From positions 1-64,000 of the forward strand of contig NZ_JAGPXX010000015.1 in the NCBI RefSeq assembly GCF_018070345.1: a stretch of 64,000 nucleotides of DNA, in the 5' to 3' direction. Position numbers and translations under genes: made by a program. This document shows, one piece after another, positions 50,521 to 61,361 of the stretch. Each line of letters starts with the position of its first letter. The first letter of the stretch is position 1. This stretch comes from Streptomyces sp. F63 (GTDB lineage Bacteria; Actinomycetota; Actinomycetes; Streptomycetales; Streptomycetaceae). Under the pieces are notes generated by a model. It saw nothing but the letters and a program-made list of their open reading frames with translations, made no database searches and had not been told where the DNA came from.

Positions 50521-51747
50521 TCAGTCCGCCGGCCGGTCGCGCCAGGGTAGTTCGGCCGTGACCGAGGTGGGTCCGCCCGGGGGTGAGTCGAGGGCGAGGA
50601 GTCCGTCGACCGCGTGGAGTCGTTCCGTGAGTCCGGTGAGGCCGGTGCCGTTGTCGGGGTGTGCGCCGCCGGTGCCGTCGTCGGTGACGTGGAGCATGAG
50701 GCGGTCGCCGGTTTGCCAGATGTCGAGGGTGGCGTGGTGGGCGTGGCTGTGTTTGCTGATGTTCTGGAGGAGTTCGGAGGCGGTGAAGTAGGCGATGCCT
50801 TCGATGGCGGGTGCGGGGCGGTGGGGGAGGTCGGTGGTGACGGTGACGGGGACGGTGCAGCGGGCGGCGAGGTGGGAGAGGGCGGGGCCGAGTCCGCGGT
50901 CGGTGAGGATGGCGGGGTGGATGCCGCGGGCGAGGTCGCGGAGTTCGCGGAGGGCGGTTTTCACTTCGCCGTGGGCTTCGTCGACCATTTTGGCGGCGGC
51001 CTCGGGGTCTTCGGGGAGTTTCTCCCTGGCGAGGCCGAGGTCCATGGCGAGGGCGACGAGGCGGGCCTGTGCTCCGTCGTGCAGGTCGCGTTCGATGCGG
51101 CGGAGGTCCGCGGCGGCCGTGTCGGCGACCGCCCCCCGGCCCGACTCCAGCTCGGCGATGCGCCGCTCCAGTTCGTCCGAGGGCGACAGCAGCCCCCGCA
51201 CCATCGCGCGGTCGCCGTGCGTCAGCGCCCGCGCCGTCCAGCCCAGCACGGGCCAGGCGACGACGAGCGAGACCAGGGTGAGGGTGAAGGTGAGTACCCC
51301 CCACGGCAGCCTGATCAGCGAGTACAGCACGGTGCGCCAGCCCACCGGATCCTTCAGCCCGGCCCACAGCCAGGGGAGGAAACCGCCGTGCGCACGGCCC
51401 CGGATGGGGCTCGGCTCCTCGACCGGCAGGGACAGCAGCACCCGCGCGCGGGCCCGCTCCAGCTTCCCGAACTGGCGTGCTCCCAGCAGTCCGAGGGCCA
51501 GGATCGGCAGACCGACCACCGTCAGGGAGAGCAGCGCGCCCGCGTACAGCCACACCGACACATAGGTGAACCCGGCGAGGCCCAGCGGCAGATTGGCGAG
51601 CAGGTGCGCGATCTCCCGCCAGGTCTGCGCGCCGTACGCGAAACCGGGCGACGGGAGCCCGGTGCCCTCACCCCGGTCCGTCCCGTCCGTACGTCCTCCC
51701 CGGTGCCCGGGACGGCCGGCTGCGCGGGGCGGGGAGCTCTCGGTCAT
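50521..51747 (-). CDS. Sensor histidine kinase (HisKA_3 type), second paralogue
   Basis: A 408-residue kinase with the same layout: N-terminal membrane sensor domain ([20 protein letters not shown], then [20 protein letters not shown] and [20 protein letters not shown]), then the same dimerisation/phosphotransfer and ATPase half with [20 protein letters not shown]. The sensor half is clearly different from its neighbour while the catalytic half is almost the same DNA. The C-terminal residues differ (PWRDRPAD versus PWRG). The start is ATG 51747. It is the first gene of the minus-strand kinase-kinase-regulator set. Confidence 0.88.
   Translation of the reverse strand: MTESSPPRAAGRPGHRGGRTDGTDRGEGTGLPSPGFAYGAQTWREIAHLLANLPLGLAGFTYVSVWLYAGALLSLTVVGLPILALGLLGARQFGKLERARARVLLSLPVEEPSPIRGRAHGGFLPWLWAGLKDPVGWRTVLYSLIRLPWGVLTFTLTLVSLVVAWPVLGWTARALTHGDRAMVRGLLSPSDELERRIAELESGRGAVADTAAADLRRIERDLHDGAQARLVALAMDLGLAREKLPEDPEAAAKMVDEAHGEVKTALRELRDLARGIHPAILTDRGLGPALSHLAARCTVPVTVTTDLPHRPAPAIEGIAYFTASELLQNISKHSHAHHATLDIWQTGDRLMLHVTDDGTGGAHPDNGTGLTGLTERLHAVDGLLALDSPPGGPTSVTAELPWRDRPAD
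50541..51153. repeat. 613-bp near-identical block, copy B (kinase half of second kinase gene)
   Basis: Partner of 48999-49611; see copy A. It covers the C-terminal roughly 200 codons. Confidence 0.95.
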
Positions 51748-51804
51748 GCGCTCACCCTGCCGGAGGCGGACCGGCCCGCGCCATGGGGAACCCGGGGGTG
51801 CCGG

Positions 51805-51822
51805 GGTGGGGACAACCCCACC
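51805..51822. promoter_or_regulatory. Palindrome GGTGGGG-N4-CCCCACC in the kinase / nuoA2 divergent region
   Basis: Same arms as 50434-50451, here with ACAA between, 58 bp before the second kinase start and about 30 bp before the nuoA2 promoter candidate. A protein bound here could affect both directions. Confidence 0.5.
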
Positions 51823-51850
51823 GTTCCCCCGCCGGGTGCGGTACGGGCTG

Positions 51851-51879
51851 CTCACACGCGGGCGGGCAGGCCCTAGACT
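51851..51879 (+). promoter_or_regulatory. Candidate promoter of the second nuo operon
   Basis: CTCACA (51851-51856), a 17-base spacer and TAGACT (51874-51879) fit a sigma-70/HrdB-type promoter with an imperfect -35. This leaves a leader of about 135 bases before nuoA2. No Rex-type site like that before nuoA was seen. Confidence 0.4.
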
Positions 51880-52020
51880 CCCTGCGTACAGATCGTCGGA
51901 CGGACGGCCGGTGGGGCGCCCGTGCGATCGTCGTGAAGAGAGTGTGGACGGCGGCTGGACGGCGCGGGAACGGCGTCCGGGCGACGTGGAGAGAACGCAG
52001 CCGAGGAGCGAGGGGCGGAC

Positions 52021-52431
52021 GTGCTGGAGCCGACCGTACGCACGGCACCTGTCCAGTTGGCGGCGGATTACTTCGAGGGCTACGCGGTCGTCGGCGTGCT
52101 CGCCGCGGCGGGGGTGCTCTTCGTCGTCGTGGCCTTCACGGCCGGACGGTTGCTCCGGCCGGTGGTGCCGACACCCGAGAAACTGCTGACCTACGAGTGC
52201 GGGGTCGACCCCGTGGGCGAGGGCTGGGCGCACACCCAGGTCCGCTACTACGTCTACGCCTTCCTGTATGTGATCTTCGCGGTGGACTCGATCTTCCTGT
52301 TCCCGTGGGCGACGGTCTTCGCCGCACCGGGCTTCGGCGGCGTCACGCTGGTCGAGATGTTCGTCTTCCTCGGCTTCCTCGCCGTCGGCCTGCTGTACGC
52401 CTGGAAGAAGGGCGTCCTGGAGTGGACGTGA
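52021..52431 (+). CDS. nuoA2: NADH-quinone oxidoreductase subunit A, second set
   Basis: A 136-residue, three-helix complex I subunit. [20 protein letters not shown] is the conserved loop and [20 protein letters not shown] the helix with the acidic residue. It is clearly a NuoA but distinct from the first copy. GTG start at 52021. First gene of a ten-gene operon (A,B,C,H,I,J,K,L,M,N). It overlaps nuoB2 by four bases. Confidence 0.92.
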   Translation: MLEPTVRTAPVQLAADYFEGYAVVGVLAAAGVLFVVVAFTAGRLLRPVVPTPEKLLTYECGVDPVGEGWAHTQVRYYVYAFLYVIFAVDSIFLFPWATVFAAPGFGGVTLVEMFVFLGFLAVGLLYAWKKGVLEWT

Positions 52432-53318
52432 CGAACACGGACGGCGCGGACGGCGCGGACGGAAGCGGCAGCGGCGGCCCGGAGTTCCTGCCCGAGCCGC
52501 GCCGCCTCGGCGTGCTCTCGCGGCTCGCGCCGGAGCCGATGAAGGTCGTCCTCAACTGGGGCCGCCGCTACAGCCTCTGGGTCTTCAACTTCGGACTCGC
52601 CTGCTGCGCGATCGAGTTCATCGCCGCCTCGATGGCCCGGCACGACTTCATCCGGCTCGGCGTGATCCCCTTCGCGCCCGGCCCGCGCCAGGCCGACCTG
52701 ATGATCGTCTCCGGCACGGTCACGGACAAGATGGCGCCCGCCGTCCGCCGGTTGTACGAACAGATGCCCGAGCCGAAGTACGTCATCTCCTTCGGCGCCT
52801 GCTCCAACTGCGGCGGCCCGTACTGGGACTCGTACGCGGTGACGAAGGGCGTGGACCAGATCATCCCGGTCGACGTCTACGTCCCGGGCTGCCCGCCCCG
52901 GCCGGAGGCGCTGCTCCAGGGCATCCTCAAGCTCCAGGAGAAGATCGCGCGGGAATCGCTGGGCGAGCGGTACGGCCCCGGGGCGGCATCCGCCACCGGA
53001 CGCCGCCCCACGGCGGCCCAGCTCCGCAGCGGGCCGGTCGAGGGGCCGGCGGCCCCCGTGGCGGACGGTACGGACTCCGGCGCGCGAGCCGCGGCCGAGC
53101 CCACCCCGGCGGCAGCGGCGGCGGAGAGGGCCGCCGGGGAACCGCGCTCCGGGGGCGGCACGGCCGGCGACACCGCTCCGGCCGAGCCGCCCGCCGATCG
53201 CCCGTCCGCCGACCGCCCGTCCGCCGGGACCCCCGCGAGCGAGGGGCCGGCGGCCGGGCCCGGGCGTCCCGGCGGCACGCCGAAGCCGCCGACCGCTCCC
53301 GAGGAGGACGGCCGATGA
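52428..53318 (+). CDS. nuoB2: NADH-quinone oxidoreductase subunit B, second set, with long tail
   Basis: A 296-residue protein. The NuoB domain (about 25-185) keeps all cluster-N2 cysteines: [20 protein letters not shown] (Cys59, Cys60), [15 protein letters not shown] and [13 protein letters not shown]. The last roughly 110 residues are Pro/Ala/Gly/Ser-rich and probably disordered, absent from the first NuoB. The GTG overlaps the nuoA2 stop. With no NuoD in this operon its quinone-site partner is unclear. Confidence 0.93.
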   Translation: MTNTDGADGADGSGSGGPEFLPEPRRLGVLSRLAPEPMKVVLNWGRRYSLWVFNFGLACCAIEFIAASMARHDFIRLGVIPFAPGPRQADLMIVSGTVTDKMAPAVRRLYEQMPEPKYVISFGACSNCGGPYWDSYAVTKGVDQIIPVDVYVPGCPPRPEALLQGILKLQEKIARESLGERYGPGAASATGRRPTAAQLRSGPVEGPAAPVADGTDSGARAAAEPTPAAAAAERAAGEPRSGGGTAGDTAPAEPPADRPSADRPSAGTPASEGPAAGPGRPGGTPKPPTAPEEDGR

Positions 53319-54721
53319 CCGAGCCGAACCGGCCCGAGGCACCAGGCGGGCCAGGCGGGCCAGGCGGGGCGGATGCGGCGGGCGGCACCCCCGGGCAGCC
53401 GCCCGTCGGCTGGCTGCCCGGGGCCGCCGACGAACTCTTCGGCGCCGGGGCCACGGCCGTGGACGCGTACGACCTGCTCACCGTCGACGTGCCCGCCGCC
53501 TCCTGGCTGCTCGCCCTGGAGATCGCCCGGGACGCGCTCCGCTGCACGTACTTCGACTGGCTGAGCGCCGTGGACGAGCCCGGCACCGGTTTCCGGGTCG
53601 CCGCCCACCTCGTCGCCCTGCCCGACACCGCCTCCGGCGCCGGCGTGCGACGGCTGCTCCTGCGGACGACCGTCCCGCACGACGCCGCCGAACTGCCCAC
53701 CGCCACCGGCGTGTACGCGGGCGCGGCCTGGCACGAGCGCGAGACGCACGAAATGTTCGGCATCGTCTTCACCGGCCATCCCGGTCTGGAGAAGCTGCTG
53801 CTTCCCGAGAACTTCGAGGGGCATCCGCTGCGCAAGGACTTCGTGCTCGCGGCCCGGGTCGCCAAGGCGTGGCCGGGCGCCAAGGAACCGGGGGAGTCCG
53901 GGCACGGCGGGCCCAAGCGGCGGCAGATGCTGCCGCCGGGGGTGCCGGACCCGAACGAATGGGGCCCGCTGAAGGGCCAGTTGCCGCCGGCTCCCGCCCG
54001 CGCCGCCCGTGGCGCGCGGGCCGCGGGGGCGGCGGGCCGGACCGGTGCGGCGGGCGCGGGCGCTCCCTCCGGCGCCCCGGGCACGGCCGAGCGCAGGCCG
54101 CGCCGCGCCCGCAGCGCGAGCGCGGGCTCCGCGAGCCAGCGGGCGGCCGAGCGGGAGGGAACTCCCGCGGCCGAGCGGACGGGAACTCCCCCGGACGGCG
54201 CGGCGGCCCCGCCCGCGACCGGAACGGGTGAGCCCGCCCGGCACACCGGCACGCCGGAGAGCGGCCCGCACGACAGCGGCCCGCGCGCCACCGGACGCGC
54301 GGCCGGGAAGCGCCCGGCGGGGGAGTCCGCCGGGCGGAAGCCGGCGCCGCGCTCCCCCGACGCGCCCTGGCTCAACCCCGGCCCGGGTCCCGCGGAGCCG
54401 CAGCCGCCGGCCGGCGAGGGCACGGCCGGCGGCGCTGCGGCCGGCGGTGCGGCAGCCGGAGGCGAGGGCGCCTCCGGGGCGGCCACGGAAACCGGGAAGA
54501 CGGCCGGTTCCACGGCGGCGGACCCCGGCAGCGCTGGGACCCCGAATTCCGGCGAGGGACCCGGCCGGAGCCCCGAAGACGGGTCCGGCCGTGAACCCGG
54601 GCGCGGGGAGTCCGGCCCCGGGGAGCCCGACCCCGGCGCGCACGGGCGGGATCCCGGCCGGACACGCCGTCCCGGCCCCGGCCCGGACGCCGGTTCCCAC
54701 TCCGCGGGAGGCGACTCGTGA
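53315..54721 (+). CDS. nuoC2: NADH-quinone oxidoreductase subunit C, second set, with very long low-complexity tail
   Basis: A 468-residue protein. The 30-kDa domain occupies about residues 45-190, ending with [40 protein letters not shown]. Residues about 200-468 are Gly/Pro/Ala/Arg-rich repeats without recognisable domain. In particular there is no NuoD (49-kDa) sequence, so this is not a NuoCD fusion. The ATG overlaps the nuoB2 stop by four bases and the end overlaps nuoH2. Confidence 0.88.
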   Translation: MTEPNRPEAPGGPGGPGGADAAGGTPGQPPVGWLPGAADELFGAGATAVDAYDLLTVDVPAASWLLALEIARDALRCTYFDWLSAVDEPGTGFRVAAHLVALPDTASGAGVRRLLLRTTVPHDAAELPTATGVYAGAAWHERETHEMFGIVFTGHPGLEKLLLPENFEGHPLRKDFVLAARVAKAWPGAKEPGESGHGGPKRRQMLPPGVPDPNEWGPLKGQLPPAPARAARGARAAGAAGRTGAAGAGAPSGAPGTAERRPRRARSASAGSASQRAAEREGTPAAERTGTPPDGAAAPPATGTGEPARHTGTPESGPHDSGPRATGRAAGKRPAGESAGRKPAPRSPDAPWLNPGPGPAEPQPPAGEGTAGGAAAGGAAAGGEGASGAATETGKTAGSTAADPGSAGTPNSGEGPGRSPEDGSGREPGRGESGPGEPDPGAHGRDPGRTRRPGPGPDAGSHSAGGDS

Positions 54722-55683
54722 CCGACGTGCTCGACGTCGTATGGCGGCTGCTCGCGGTCTTCGTGGCGTTCCTCGTGCTGCCGCTCGTGGTCGGCCAGAC
54801 CGAACACAAGGTCATGGCCCATATGCAGGGCCGGCTCGGCCCGATGTACGCGGGCGGCTTCCACGGCTGGGCCCAACTGGTCGCGGACGGCGTGAAGTTC
54901 GCGCAGAAGGAGGACATCGTCCCGGCGGGCGCCGACCGCCGCGTCTTCCGGCTCGCGCCCGCCGTCGCGCTGCTGCCGTATCTGCTGGTGCTGGTCGCCG
55001 TCCCGGTCGGACCGGGCGACGCCGTCGGCCAGTCCCTGGACGCGGGGATCTTCTTCGTGCTGGCGGTGCTGGGTGTCGGCGTGCTCGGCTCGCTGATGGG
55101 CGGCTGGGCGTCGGCGAACAAGTTCTCGCTGCTCGGCGGGCTCCGCACGGCCGCCCAACTGCTGGCGTACGAGCTGCCGATGCTGCTGGCCGCCGCCTCG
55201 GTGGCGATGGCCGCCGGAACGGTGTCGCTCACCGGCATCGTGGACGGCTTCCAGTGGTGGTGGGTGCCCTGGCAGATCGTCGGGGCGCTGGTGTTCTTCA
55301 CGGCCGGACTCGCGGAACTCCAGCGGCCGCCGTTCGACATGCCGGTCGCCGACTCCGAGATCATCTTCGGCGCGTACACCGAGTACACGGGTCTGCGCTT
55401 CGCGCTGTTCCTGCTCGCCGAGTACGCGGGCATCGTCGTGCTCTGCGCGCTGACGACCGTCCTTTTCCTCGGCGGCTGGCACGGACCGTTCGCGGCCGAC
55501 GGGCTCGGCTGGGTCTGGACCCTGCTCAAGACGGGGCTGCTCGCCTTCGTCGTCATCTGGCTGCGGGTCAGCTATCCGAGACTCCGCGAGGACCAGTTGC
55601 AGAAGCTCGCCTGGACCGTGCTCATCCCGCTCGCGCTCGCCCAGATCGCGCTCACCGGTGTCGTCAAGGTGGTGATTTCCTGA
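54718..55683 (+). CDS. nuoH2: NADH-quinone oxidoreductase subunit H, second set
   Basis: A 321-residue membrane subunit of the short, standard length. [59 protein letters not shown] and [20 protein letters not shown] are the family segments. The quinone-channel acidic residues appear kept. It ends as TGATG with nuoI2. Confidence 0.94.
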   Translation: MTDVLDVVWRLLAVFVAFLVLPLVVGQTEHKVMAHMQGRLGPMYAGGFHGWAQLVADGVKFAQKEDIVPAGADRRVFRLAPAVALLPYLLVLVAVPVGPGDAVGQSLDAGIFFVLAVLGVGVLGSLMGGWASANKFSLLGGLRTAAQLLAYELPMLLAAASVAMAAGTVSLTGIVDGFQWWWVPWQIVGALVFFTAGLAELQRPPFDMPVADSEIIFGAYTEYTGLRFALFLLAEYAGIVVLCALTTVLFLGGWHGPFAADGLGWVWTLLKTGLLAFVVIWLRVSYPRLREDQLQKLAWTVLIPLALAQIALTGVVKVVIS

Positions 55684-56333
55684 TGTCCCCCATGCCGGGC
55701 AGCGGCCTCGCCAAAGGGCTGGCCGTGACGCTGCGGACGATGACGCGGCGCGCGCACACCGCCCGTTACCCGGACGTGCAGCCCGAACTGCCGCCGCGCT
55801 CACGCGGTGTGATCGGGCTGTTCGAGGAGAACTGCACGGTCTGCATGCTCTGCGCCCGGGAGTGCCCGGACTGGTGCATCTACATCGACTCCCACAAGGA
55901 GACGGTTCCCCCGGCCGCTCCGGGCGGGCGCGAACGCAGCCGCAATGTGCTGGACCGGTTCGCCATCGACTTCGCGCTGTGCATGTACTGCGGCATCTGC
56001 ATCGAGGTCTGCCCCTTCGACGCGCTCTTCTGGTCACCGGAGTTCGAGTACGCCGAGACCGACATCCTCGACCTCACCCATGAGCGCGACAAGCTGCGCG
56101 AGTGGATGTGGACGGTGCCCGCCCCGCCCGCGCTCGACGCGGCGGCCGAGGAGCCGAAGGAGGTCGTGGCGGCGCGCAGGACGGCCGACAAGATCGCAGC
56201 GGCAGGGGAGACGGCCGGCGGAGCGGCGTCCGGCGGAGCGGCGTCCGGCCGGGCACCCGCCGGCGGTGACGTTTCCGCGCCCGGCGGCGAGCCGGAACAG
56301 CGGCCGGGCCGGCGGCGGGAGAGCGGCGCATGA
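55683..56333 (+). CDS. nuoI2: NADH-quinone oxidoreductase subunit I, second set
   Basis: A 216-residue ferredoxin-type subunit. Two [4Fe-4S] motifs are present, [19 protein letters not shown] and [18 protein letters not shown], so an electron path from an outside donor to NuoB2 exists. The C-terminal 60 residues are low-complexity. The ATG shares one base with the nuoH2 stop. Confidence 0.94.
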   Translation: MSPMPGSGLAKGLAVTLRTMTRRAHTARYPDVQPELPPRSRGVIGLFEENCTVCMLCARECPDWCIYIDSHKETVPPAAPGGRERSRNVLDRFAIDFALCMYCGICIEVCPFDALFWSPEFEYAETDILDLTHERDKLREWMWTVPAPPALDAAAEEPKEVVAARRTADKIAAAGETAGGAASGGAASGRAPAGGDVSAPGGEPEQRPGRRRESGA

Positions 56334-57088
56334 CCGGGACCGGTCCCGCGGCCCTCGCCGCCGAGGCCCTGGCCGCCTCCGCGCAGACCCGGGGCTTTCT
56401 CTCACCGTCCGGTGTGGAGATCGCCTTCCTGCTGGTCGGCCTGGTCACCCTGGGCGCGGCCGTCGTCACCGTCACCACCCGGCAGCTGGTGCACGCCGCG
56501 CTCTGGCTGGTGGTGGCGCTCGGCGGGCTGGCCGTCGAGTACCTGCTGCTGACGGCCGAGTTCATCGCCTGGGTACAGGTGCTGATCTACGTCGGCTCGG
56601 TGGTGGTCCTGCTGCTCTTCGGGCTGATGCTGACCCGGGCCCCCATCGGCCGCTCCCCGGACGCGGATTCGGGCAACCGCCCGGTCGCCCTGGCGGTGGC
56701 GTCGGTGGCCGCGGTGACCCTGGTCTGGGTGGTCGCCGACGCCTTCCGCACCACCTGGATCGACCTCGGCGGGCCCGCGCGGGGCAGCACGGAGGCCTCC
56801 GGCAGGATGCTGTTCAGCCACTGGGTGCTGCCGTTCGAAGCGCTGTCCGTGCTGCTGCTCGCCGCCCTCGTCGGAGCGATCGTCCTGTCCCGCCGCAACG
56901 GCGGCGCGGCCGGCTCGCCGGCCGCTTCCGGCACCCCCGGCGCTTCCGCCCCGGCGCGGGAGGGGCCCGCCGGCGCCTCGTCCCCCGGCCGGGGCGGTGA
57001 GGGAGACCACGCCGGTCACGGCGGCAGCGCCCCCGACGGCACCGGCACCGTCCGGAACGGCGACCCGGACGACAAGGAGCAGGGCTGA
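56330..57088 (+). CDS. nuoJ2: NADH-quinone oxidoreductase subunit J, second set
   Basis: A 252-residue membrane subunit: five helices up to about residue 190, including [20 protein letters not shown], then a Gly/Pro/Asp-rich tail. The ATG overlaps nuoI2 by four bases; its stop shares a base with the nuoK2 start. Confidence 0.92.
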   Translation: MTGTGPAALAAEALAASAQTRGFLSPSGVEIAFLLVGLVTLGAAVVTVTTRQLVHAALWLVVALGGLAVEYLLLTAEFIAWVQVLIYVGSVVVLLLFGLMLTRAPIGRSPDADSGNRPVALAVASVAAVTLVWVVADAFRTTWIDLGGPARGSTEASGRMLFSHWVLPFEALSVLLLAALVGAIVLSRRNGGAAGSPAASGTPGASAPAREGPAGASSPGRGGEGDHAGHGGSAPDGTGTVRNGDPDDKEQG

Positions 57089-57492
57089 TGCATCTCGCCT
57101 ATCCCGCCGTGCTGGCCGCTCTCCTCTTCTGCACCGGCCTCTACGGCGTCCTCGCCCGGCGCAACGCGATCCTCGTCCTGATGTCGGTCGAGCTGATGCT
57201 CAACGCCGTCAACCTCAACCTGGTCGCCTTCGACGTCTGGCTCCGTGACACCCTGCACGCCGGGCAGGCGCTGACCCTCTTCACCATCACCATCGCCGCC
57301 GCCGAGATCGGCATCGGCCTCGCCATCGTCCTCCTCGTCCACCGGGGCCGCGGCAACTCGGACATCGACCGGCTCCGGGACACCGCCGAACCCGGCGGGC
57401 CCGGCCCGGACACCGGCCCCGGCGGGACCACGGCCGCGCGGGCGGACGGCACCCAGCAGGCACCGGAACAGAAGGCAGAGGCCGCCGCGTGA
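57088..57492 (+). CDS. nuoK2: NADH-quinone oxidoreductase subunit K, second set
   Basis: A 134-residue protein with three helices. [20 protein letters not shown] and [20 protein letters not shown] carry the two conserved glutamates. A polar tail of about 35 residues follows, absent from the first NuoK. It overlaps nuoL2 by four bases. Confidence 0.94.
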   Translation: MHLAYPAVLAALLFCTGLYGVLARRNAILVLMSVELMLNAVNLNLVAFDVWLRDTLHAGQALTLFTITIAAAEIGIGLAIVLLVHRGRGNSDIDRLRDTAEPGGPGPDTGPGGTTAARADGTQQAPEQKAEAAA

Positions 57493-59720
57493 CGACCACG
57501 ACCCTCGCCGTCCTCGTCCCCCTCCTGCCGTTCTTCGGCGCCGTGGCGATCCTGCTCTTCGGCCGGCGGGCCCCCGGCTTCATACAGCCACTCGCCGTGC
57601 TGCCGACCCTCGCCTCCGCGGTCCTGGCCGCGGTCACCGCCGTCCGCCAGGGCGGCGGCGAGCCCCTGGACGCCGGGATCCGGCTGACGGCCACCGGCTC
57701 CGTCCCCATCGATCTCGCCCTGCGCCTGGACGGGTTCGCGGTGCTGGTGGCCGTGCTCGTCGGCACCGTCGCCACCTGCGTGCAGCTCTACTCGACCGGC
57801 TATCTCCGGGACGACCCCCGCTACACCTCCTACGCCGCCCTCGTCTCCCTCTTCACCGCCGCCATGCTGCTGGTCGTCTACTCCGGCGACCTGATGGTGC
57901 TGCTGGTCGGCTGGGAAGTCATGGGCATCTGCTCGTACTTCCTCGTCGGCCACTACTGGGAGACGGAGGCCGCCCGCGCCGCCTCCCTCAAGGCGTTCCT
58001 CGTCACCAAGCTCGGTGACGTCCCCTTCCTGATCGGCCTGTTCGCACTCGCCGACGAGGCCGGCACCTTCCGCATCAGCGGCGTCCTCACCGCCGCCTCC
58101 TCCGGTGACGGGCTCGCCCACCCGACGCTGATCGCCCTGCTGCTGCTCGCCGGCGTGGCGGGCAAGTCCGCGCAGTTCCCCCTGCACACCTGGCTGCCCG
58201 ACGCGATGGCCGGCCCGACGCCGGTCTCCGCGCTGATCCACGCGGCGACGATGGTCGCCGCCGGCGTCTACTTCGTCGCCCGGCTGCTGCCCGTCTTCGC
58301 CTCCTCCGCCGCCGCGCTGGTCGTCCTCGGGCTGATGGCCGCCGTGACGATGGCCGGCTCCGCGCTCGCCGCGCTCGCCCAGGACGACATCAAACGCGTC
58401 CTCGCCTACTCCACCCTCGGACAGCTCGGCTACATGACCGGGGCCCTGGCCGTCGGCGAGCGCGGTGCCGCCGTCTTCCACCTCCTCACCCACGGCGCCT
58501 TCAAGGCCCTCCTCTTCCTCGGCGCGGGCGTGCTCATCCACGTCGCCGGGACCAACTCGCTCGCCGCCATGTCCCGCATGCCGGAGCTTCGCCGGCGTGC
58601 GCCCGACGCCTTCTGGACGATGACCGTGGCGCTGCTCGCCCTGGCCGCCGTCCCGCCGTTCAGCGGCTTCTTCTCCAAGGAGGCCGTACTCGGCGCCGCC
58701 GAGCACGCCGCCCTCGGTGAGGCCCCGGGCATCCCGGCCGCCGCGGGCTGGACCGTGCTCGCCGCCGGACTGCTCACCGCCCTCCTCACCGCCGCCTACG
58801 CCACCCGCCTCTGGCTGCTCATGGGCGTCCCCGGCGCCCGCGCGTCCGCCGCCGCGACCGGCACCGGCGGGGGCGCGGAGCCGGGCCCGGCCGACGCCGC
58901 CGCCGACGCCGCCGACGCCGCCCGCGACGGCGCGCGGCCCGGGAAAGCCGCCGTCCCCGCGGCCGAGGCGGGCGCGGGGACGGGAGCGCCGGCCACCGCG
59001 GCCGTGGACTCCCTCCCCGGCCGGGAGCCCGCGCCGGCCGACGCCCCGGGCCCCGCGCCCGGCACCCCGCACCACACCCGCACCCCGGTCGTCATGAACG
59101 CCGTGCTCTGGGTGCTGTTCCTCCCCGCCGCCGGGCTCGGCGCCGCCGTGGGGTGGCTGCCCCACTGGTTCGACGGCGACTCGCTCGCCCCGACCCTGGT
59201 CACCTCCGTCCTCGGTACCGGTCTCGCCCTCGTCGGCATCCTCCTCACCTACGCCACCTGGCGGCACACCACAGCCCTGGCCCGCCCGGCGCGCCCCTTC
59301 GCGGTGGCGGCCGTGCCCGCGCACCCGGGCACCCCGGAGCCCGCACGCTCCGAGGCGGAGGCCATCGCCACTCACGAACCGGCCTACGGGGACATCGCCT
59401 CCGCCCCCGACCCGGCCGACCCCGGACGGCTCCTCCTCGGCCCGCTGCACCGCCACGCCGCCGCCGGCTTCCACCTCGACCGGCTCTATTCCACGGCCTT
59501 CGTCCTGCCCGTCCGCGCCGCCGCGCGACTGGTGGCCTTCCTCGACCGCGAGGTCGTCGACACCTGGGTCCGCGCTGCCGCCGCCGGACCCGGCCTCGTG
59601 GGCGCGGCCGTCCGCCGCGCCCAGACCGGCAATGTGCAGACCTATCTGGGCGCCCTCCTCGCGGGCTCCGTCGTCCTGGCCGTAACCGCCGTCCTCGTCG
59701 CCACCGGAACCGGAGCGTGA
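57489..59720 (+). CDS. nuoL2: NADH-quinone oxidoreductase subunit L, second set
   Basis: A 743-residue antiporter-like subunit. [40 protein letters not shown] and [20 protein letters not shown] are conserved. About 80 residues of Ala/Gly/Pro-rich sequence are inserted after the helix ending [13 protein letters not shown] (near residue 455), making it about 100 residues longer than the first NuoL. GTG start overlapping nuoK2. Confidence 0.94.
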   Translation: MTTTTLAVLVPLLPFFGAVAILLFGRRAPGFIQPLAVLPTLASAVLAAVTAVRQGGGEPLDAGIRLTATGSVPIDLALRLDGFAVLVAVLVGTVATCVQLYSTGYLRDDPRYTSYAALVSLFTAAMLLVVYSGDLMVLLVGWEVMGICSYFLVGHYWETEAARAASLKAFLVTKLGDVPFLIGLFALADEAGTFRISGVLTAASSGDGLAHPTLIALLLLAGVAGKSAQFPLHTWLPDAMAGPTPVSALIHAATMVAAGVYFVARLLPVFASSAAALVVLGLMAAVTMAGSALAALAQDDIKRVLAYSTLGQLGYMTGALAVGERGAAVFHLLTHGAFKALLFLGAGVLIHVAGTNSLAAMSRMPELRRRAPDAFWTMTVALLALAAVPPFSGFFSKEAVLGAAEHAALGEAPGIPAAAGWTVLAAGLLTALLTAAYATRLWLLMGVPGARASAAATGTGGGAEPGPADAAADAADAARDGARPGKAAVPAAEAGAGTGAPATAAVDSLPGREPAPADAPGPAPGTPHHTRTPVVMNAVLWVLFLPAAGLGAAVGWLPHWFDGDSLAPTLVTSVLGTGLALVGILLTYATWRHTTALARPARPFAVAAVPAHPGTPEPARSEAEAIATHEPAYGDIASAPDPADPGRLLLGPLHRHAAAGFHLDRLYSTAFVLPVRAAARLVAFLDREVVDTWVRAAAAGPGLVGAAVRRAQTGNVQTYLGALLAGSVVLAVTAVLVATGTGA

Positions 59721-59723
59721 CCC

Positions 59724-61361
59724 GTGAGTGGCCTGCTCAATGACACCGTGATGCGGTACCTCCTCGTCGCGATCGTCCTCCTCCCCCTGCTGGGTTCCGC
59801 CGCCGCCCTGCTCCCCGCGCCCCCCGGTCTCAGGGGCCGGGGCCCCGAACAGGCCGTACTCCGCCACGGCGTCACCGTCACCGGCGCCGTCCTGCTGCTG
59901 TCCGTCGCCCTGGCCGTGGGCTTCGACCGCGACGACCCCGCCCGCATGCAGGCCACCACGGACGTCGGCTGGATCCCCGCCCTGGACACCCGGATCCACC
60001 TCGGCGTCGACGGCGTCTCGCTCCCCCTTCTCGTGCTGACCGCGCTGCTGACCTTCCTGTGCGCGGTCCACGCCTATTACCGCGGACCCGGCGGGTCCGG
60101 GTCCGGTCCTGCGGCCCCCTCAGCAACCTCCGCCCCCTCAGCCCCCTCCGCCCGGGGATATGTCGCGCTGCTCCTCCTCCTGGAGGGCGGCACCCTCGCC
60201 ACCTTCGCCGTCCTCGACCTCCTCCTCTTCTTCCTGGCCTTCGAGACCGTCCTGATCCCGATGTACTTCCTCATCGCCCGCTGGGGCGGCGAGGGCCGGG
60301 AGCGGGCGGCCTGGAAGTTCATCCTCTACACGCTGCTCGGCTCCGTCGTGATGCTGCTCGGCCTCCTCCTCCTCGGACTCCGCGGCGGCACGTTCGACAT
60401 GGTGGCACTCGCCACTGACAACGGGTCGTCGATCGGTCACACCACGCAACTGATCGCCGTGCTCGCCATCGGCGCCGGCCTGGCCGTGAAGACCCCGATG
60501 TGGCCGTTCCACAGCTGGCTCCCCGACGCCCACACCGCCGCCCCCACCACCGGGTCCGTCCTCCTCGCCGGTGTCCTGCTGAAGATGGGCACCTACGGCT
60601 TCGTCCGCATCGCGCTGCCCATCGCCCCCGACGGCATGCTGACCCTCGCCCCGTATCTGGCCGCCTTCGCCGTCGCCGGCATCGTCTACGGGTCCCTCGC
60701 CTGCCTGGCCCTGGCCCGCAGCGGCGCGGGCGGCGATCTGAAACGCCTGATCGCCTACTCCTCCGTGGGCCACATGGGCTTCGTGCTGCTCGGCATCGCC
60801 ACCCTCACCCCCACCGGCGTCAACGGCGCCCTCTTCGCCAACGTCGCCCACGGCCTCATCACCGGCCTCCTCTTCTTCCTCGTCGGCGCGGTCAAGGAGC
60901 GCTACGGCACCGCCGACCTGGACCGGCTCGCCGGCGTCTCCGGGGGCGCTCTCTACGGCCGCGCCCCCCGGCTCGGCGGACTGCTCGCCTTCGCCGCCGT
61001 CGCCTCACTCGGCCTCCCCGGGCTCGCCGGCTTCTGGGGCGAGATGCTGACTCTCTTCGGGGCCTTCCGGCCCGCCGAGGGTCTGAGCCGGCCCGCCTTC
61101 CTCGTCTTCATGTCGGTGGCCGCCTTCGGGACCCTGCTCACCGCCGCGTACCTGCTCGTCGTCGTCCGCCGCGTCTGCATGGGCGACGGTCCCGACGGCG
61201 GCGAGGCCGCACCGGCCGTGTTCACCGACGTCCGGGGCCCCGAGTTCGCGGCCTGGACCCCGCTCGTCGTCCTCACCGTCCTCGCCGGCCTCTGGCCCGC
61301 GGCCCTCCTCGGTCTGACCGATCCGGCCGTGCAGACGCTCCTGACCGGAGGCAGCCGATGA
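59724..61361 (+). CDS. nuoM2: NADH-quinone oxidoreductase subunit M, second set
   Basis: A 545-residue antiporter-like subunit. FLAFETVLIPMYFLIARWGG, KTPMWPFHSWLPDAHTAAPT and LIAYSSVGHMGFVLLGIATL are diagnostic. GTG start three bases after nuoL2. It overlaps nuoN2 by four bases. Confidence 0.95.
   Translation: MSGLLNDTVMRYLLVAIVLLPLLGSAAALLPAPPGLRGRGPEQAVLRHGVTVTGAVLLLSVALAVGFDRDDPARMQATTDVGWIPALDTRIHLGVDGVSLPLLVLTALLTFLCAVHAYYRGPGGSGSGPAAPSATSAPSAPSARGYVALLLLLEGGTLATFAVLDLLLFFLAFETVLIPMYFLIARWGGEGRERAAWKFILYTLLGSVVMLLGLLLLGLRGGTFDMVALATDNGSSIGHTTQLIAVLAIGAGLAVKTPMWPFHSWLPDAHTAAPTTGSVLLAGVLLKMGTYGFVRIALPIAPDGMLTLAPYLAAFAVAGIVYGSLACLALARSGAGGDLKRLIAYSSVGHMGFVLLGIATLTPTGVNGALFANVAHGLITGLLFFLVGAVKERYGTADLDRLAGVSGGALYGRAPRLGGLLAFAAVASLGLPGLAGFWGEMLTLFGAFRPAEGLSRPAFLVFMSVAAFGTLLTAAYLLVVVRRVCMGDGPDGGEAAPAVFTDVRGPEFAAWTPLVVLTVLAGLWPAALLGLTDPAVQTLLTGGSR

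Noticed and set aside
48815-51553. Long minus-strand open frame overlapping the kinases in another frame
   Set aside because: Its translation is Arg/Pro/His-rich and itself repeated because of the duplicated block; the kinase frames carry the motifs.
53915-54721. NuoD domain fused to NuoC2
   Set aside because: The tail has none of the NuoD motifs (no GPQHPSTHG-type start and no conserved C-terminus); it is low-complexity.
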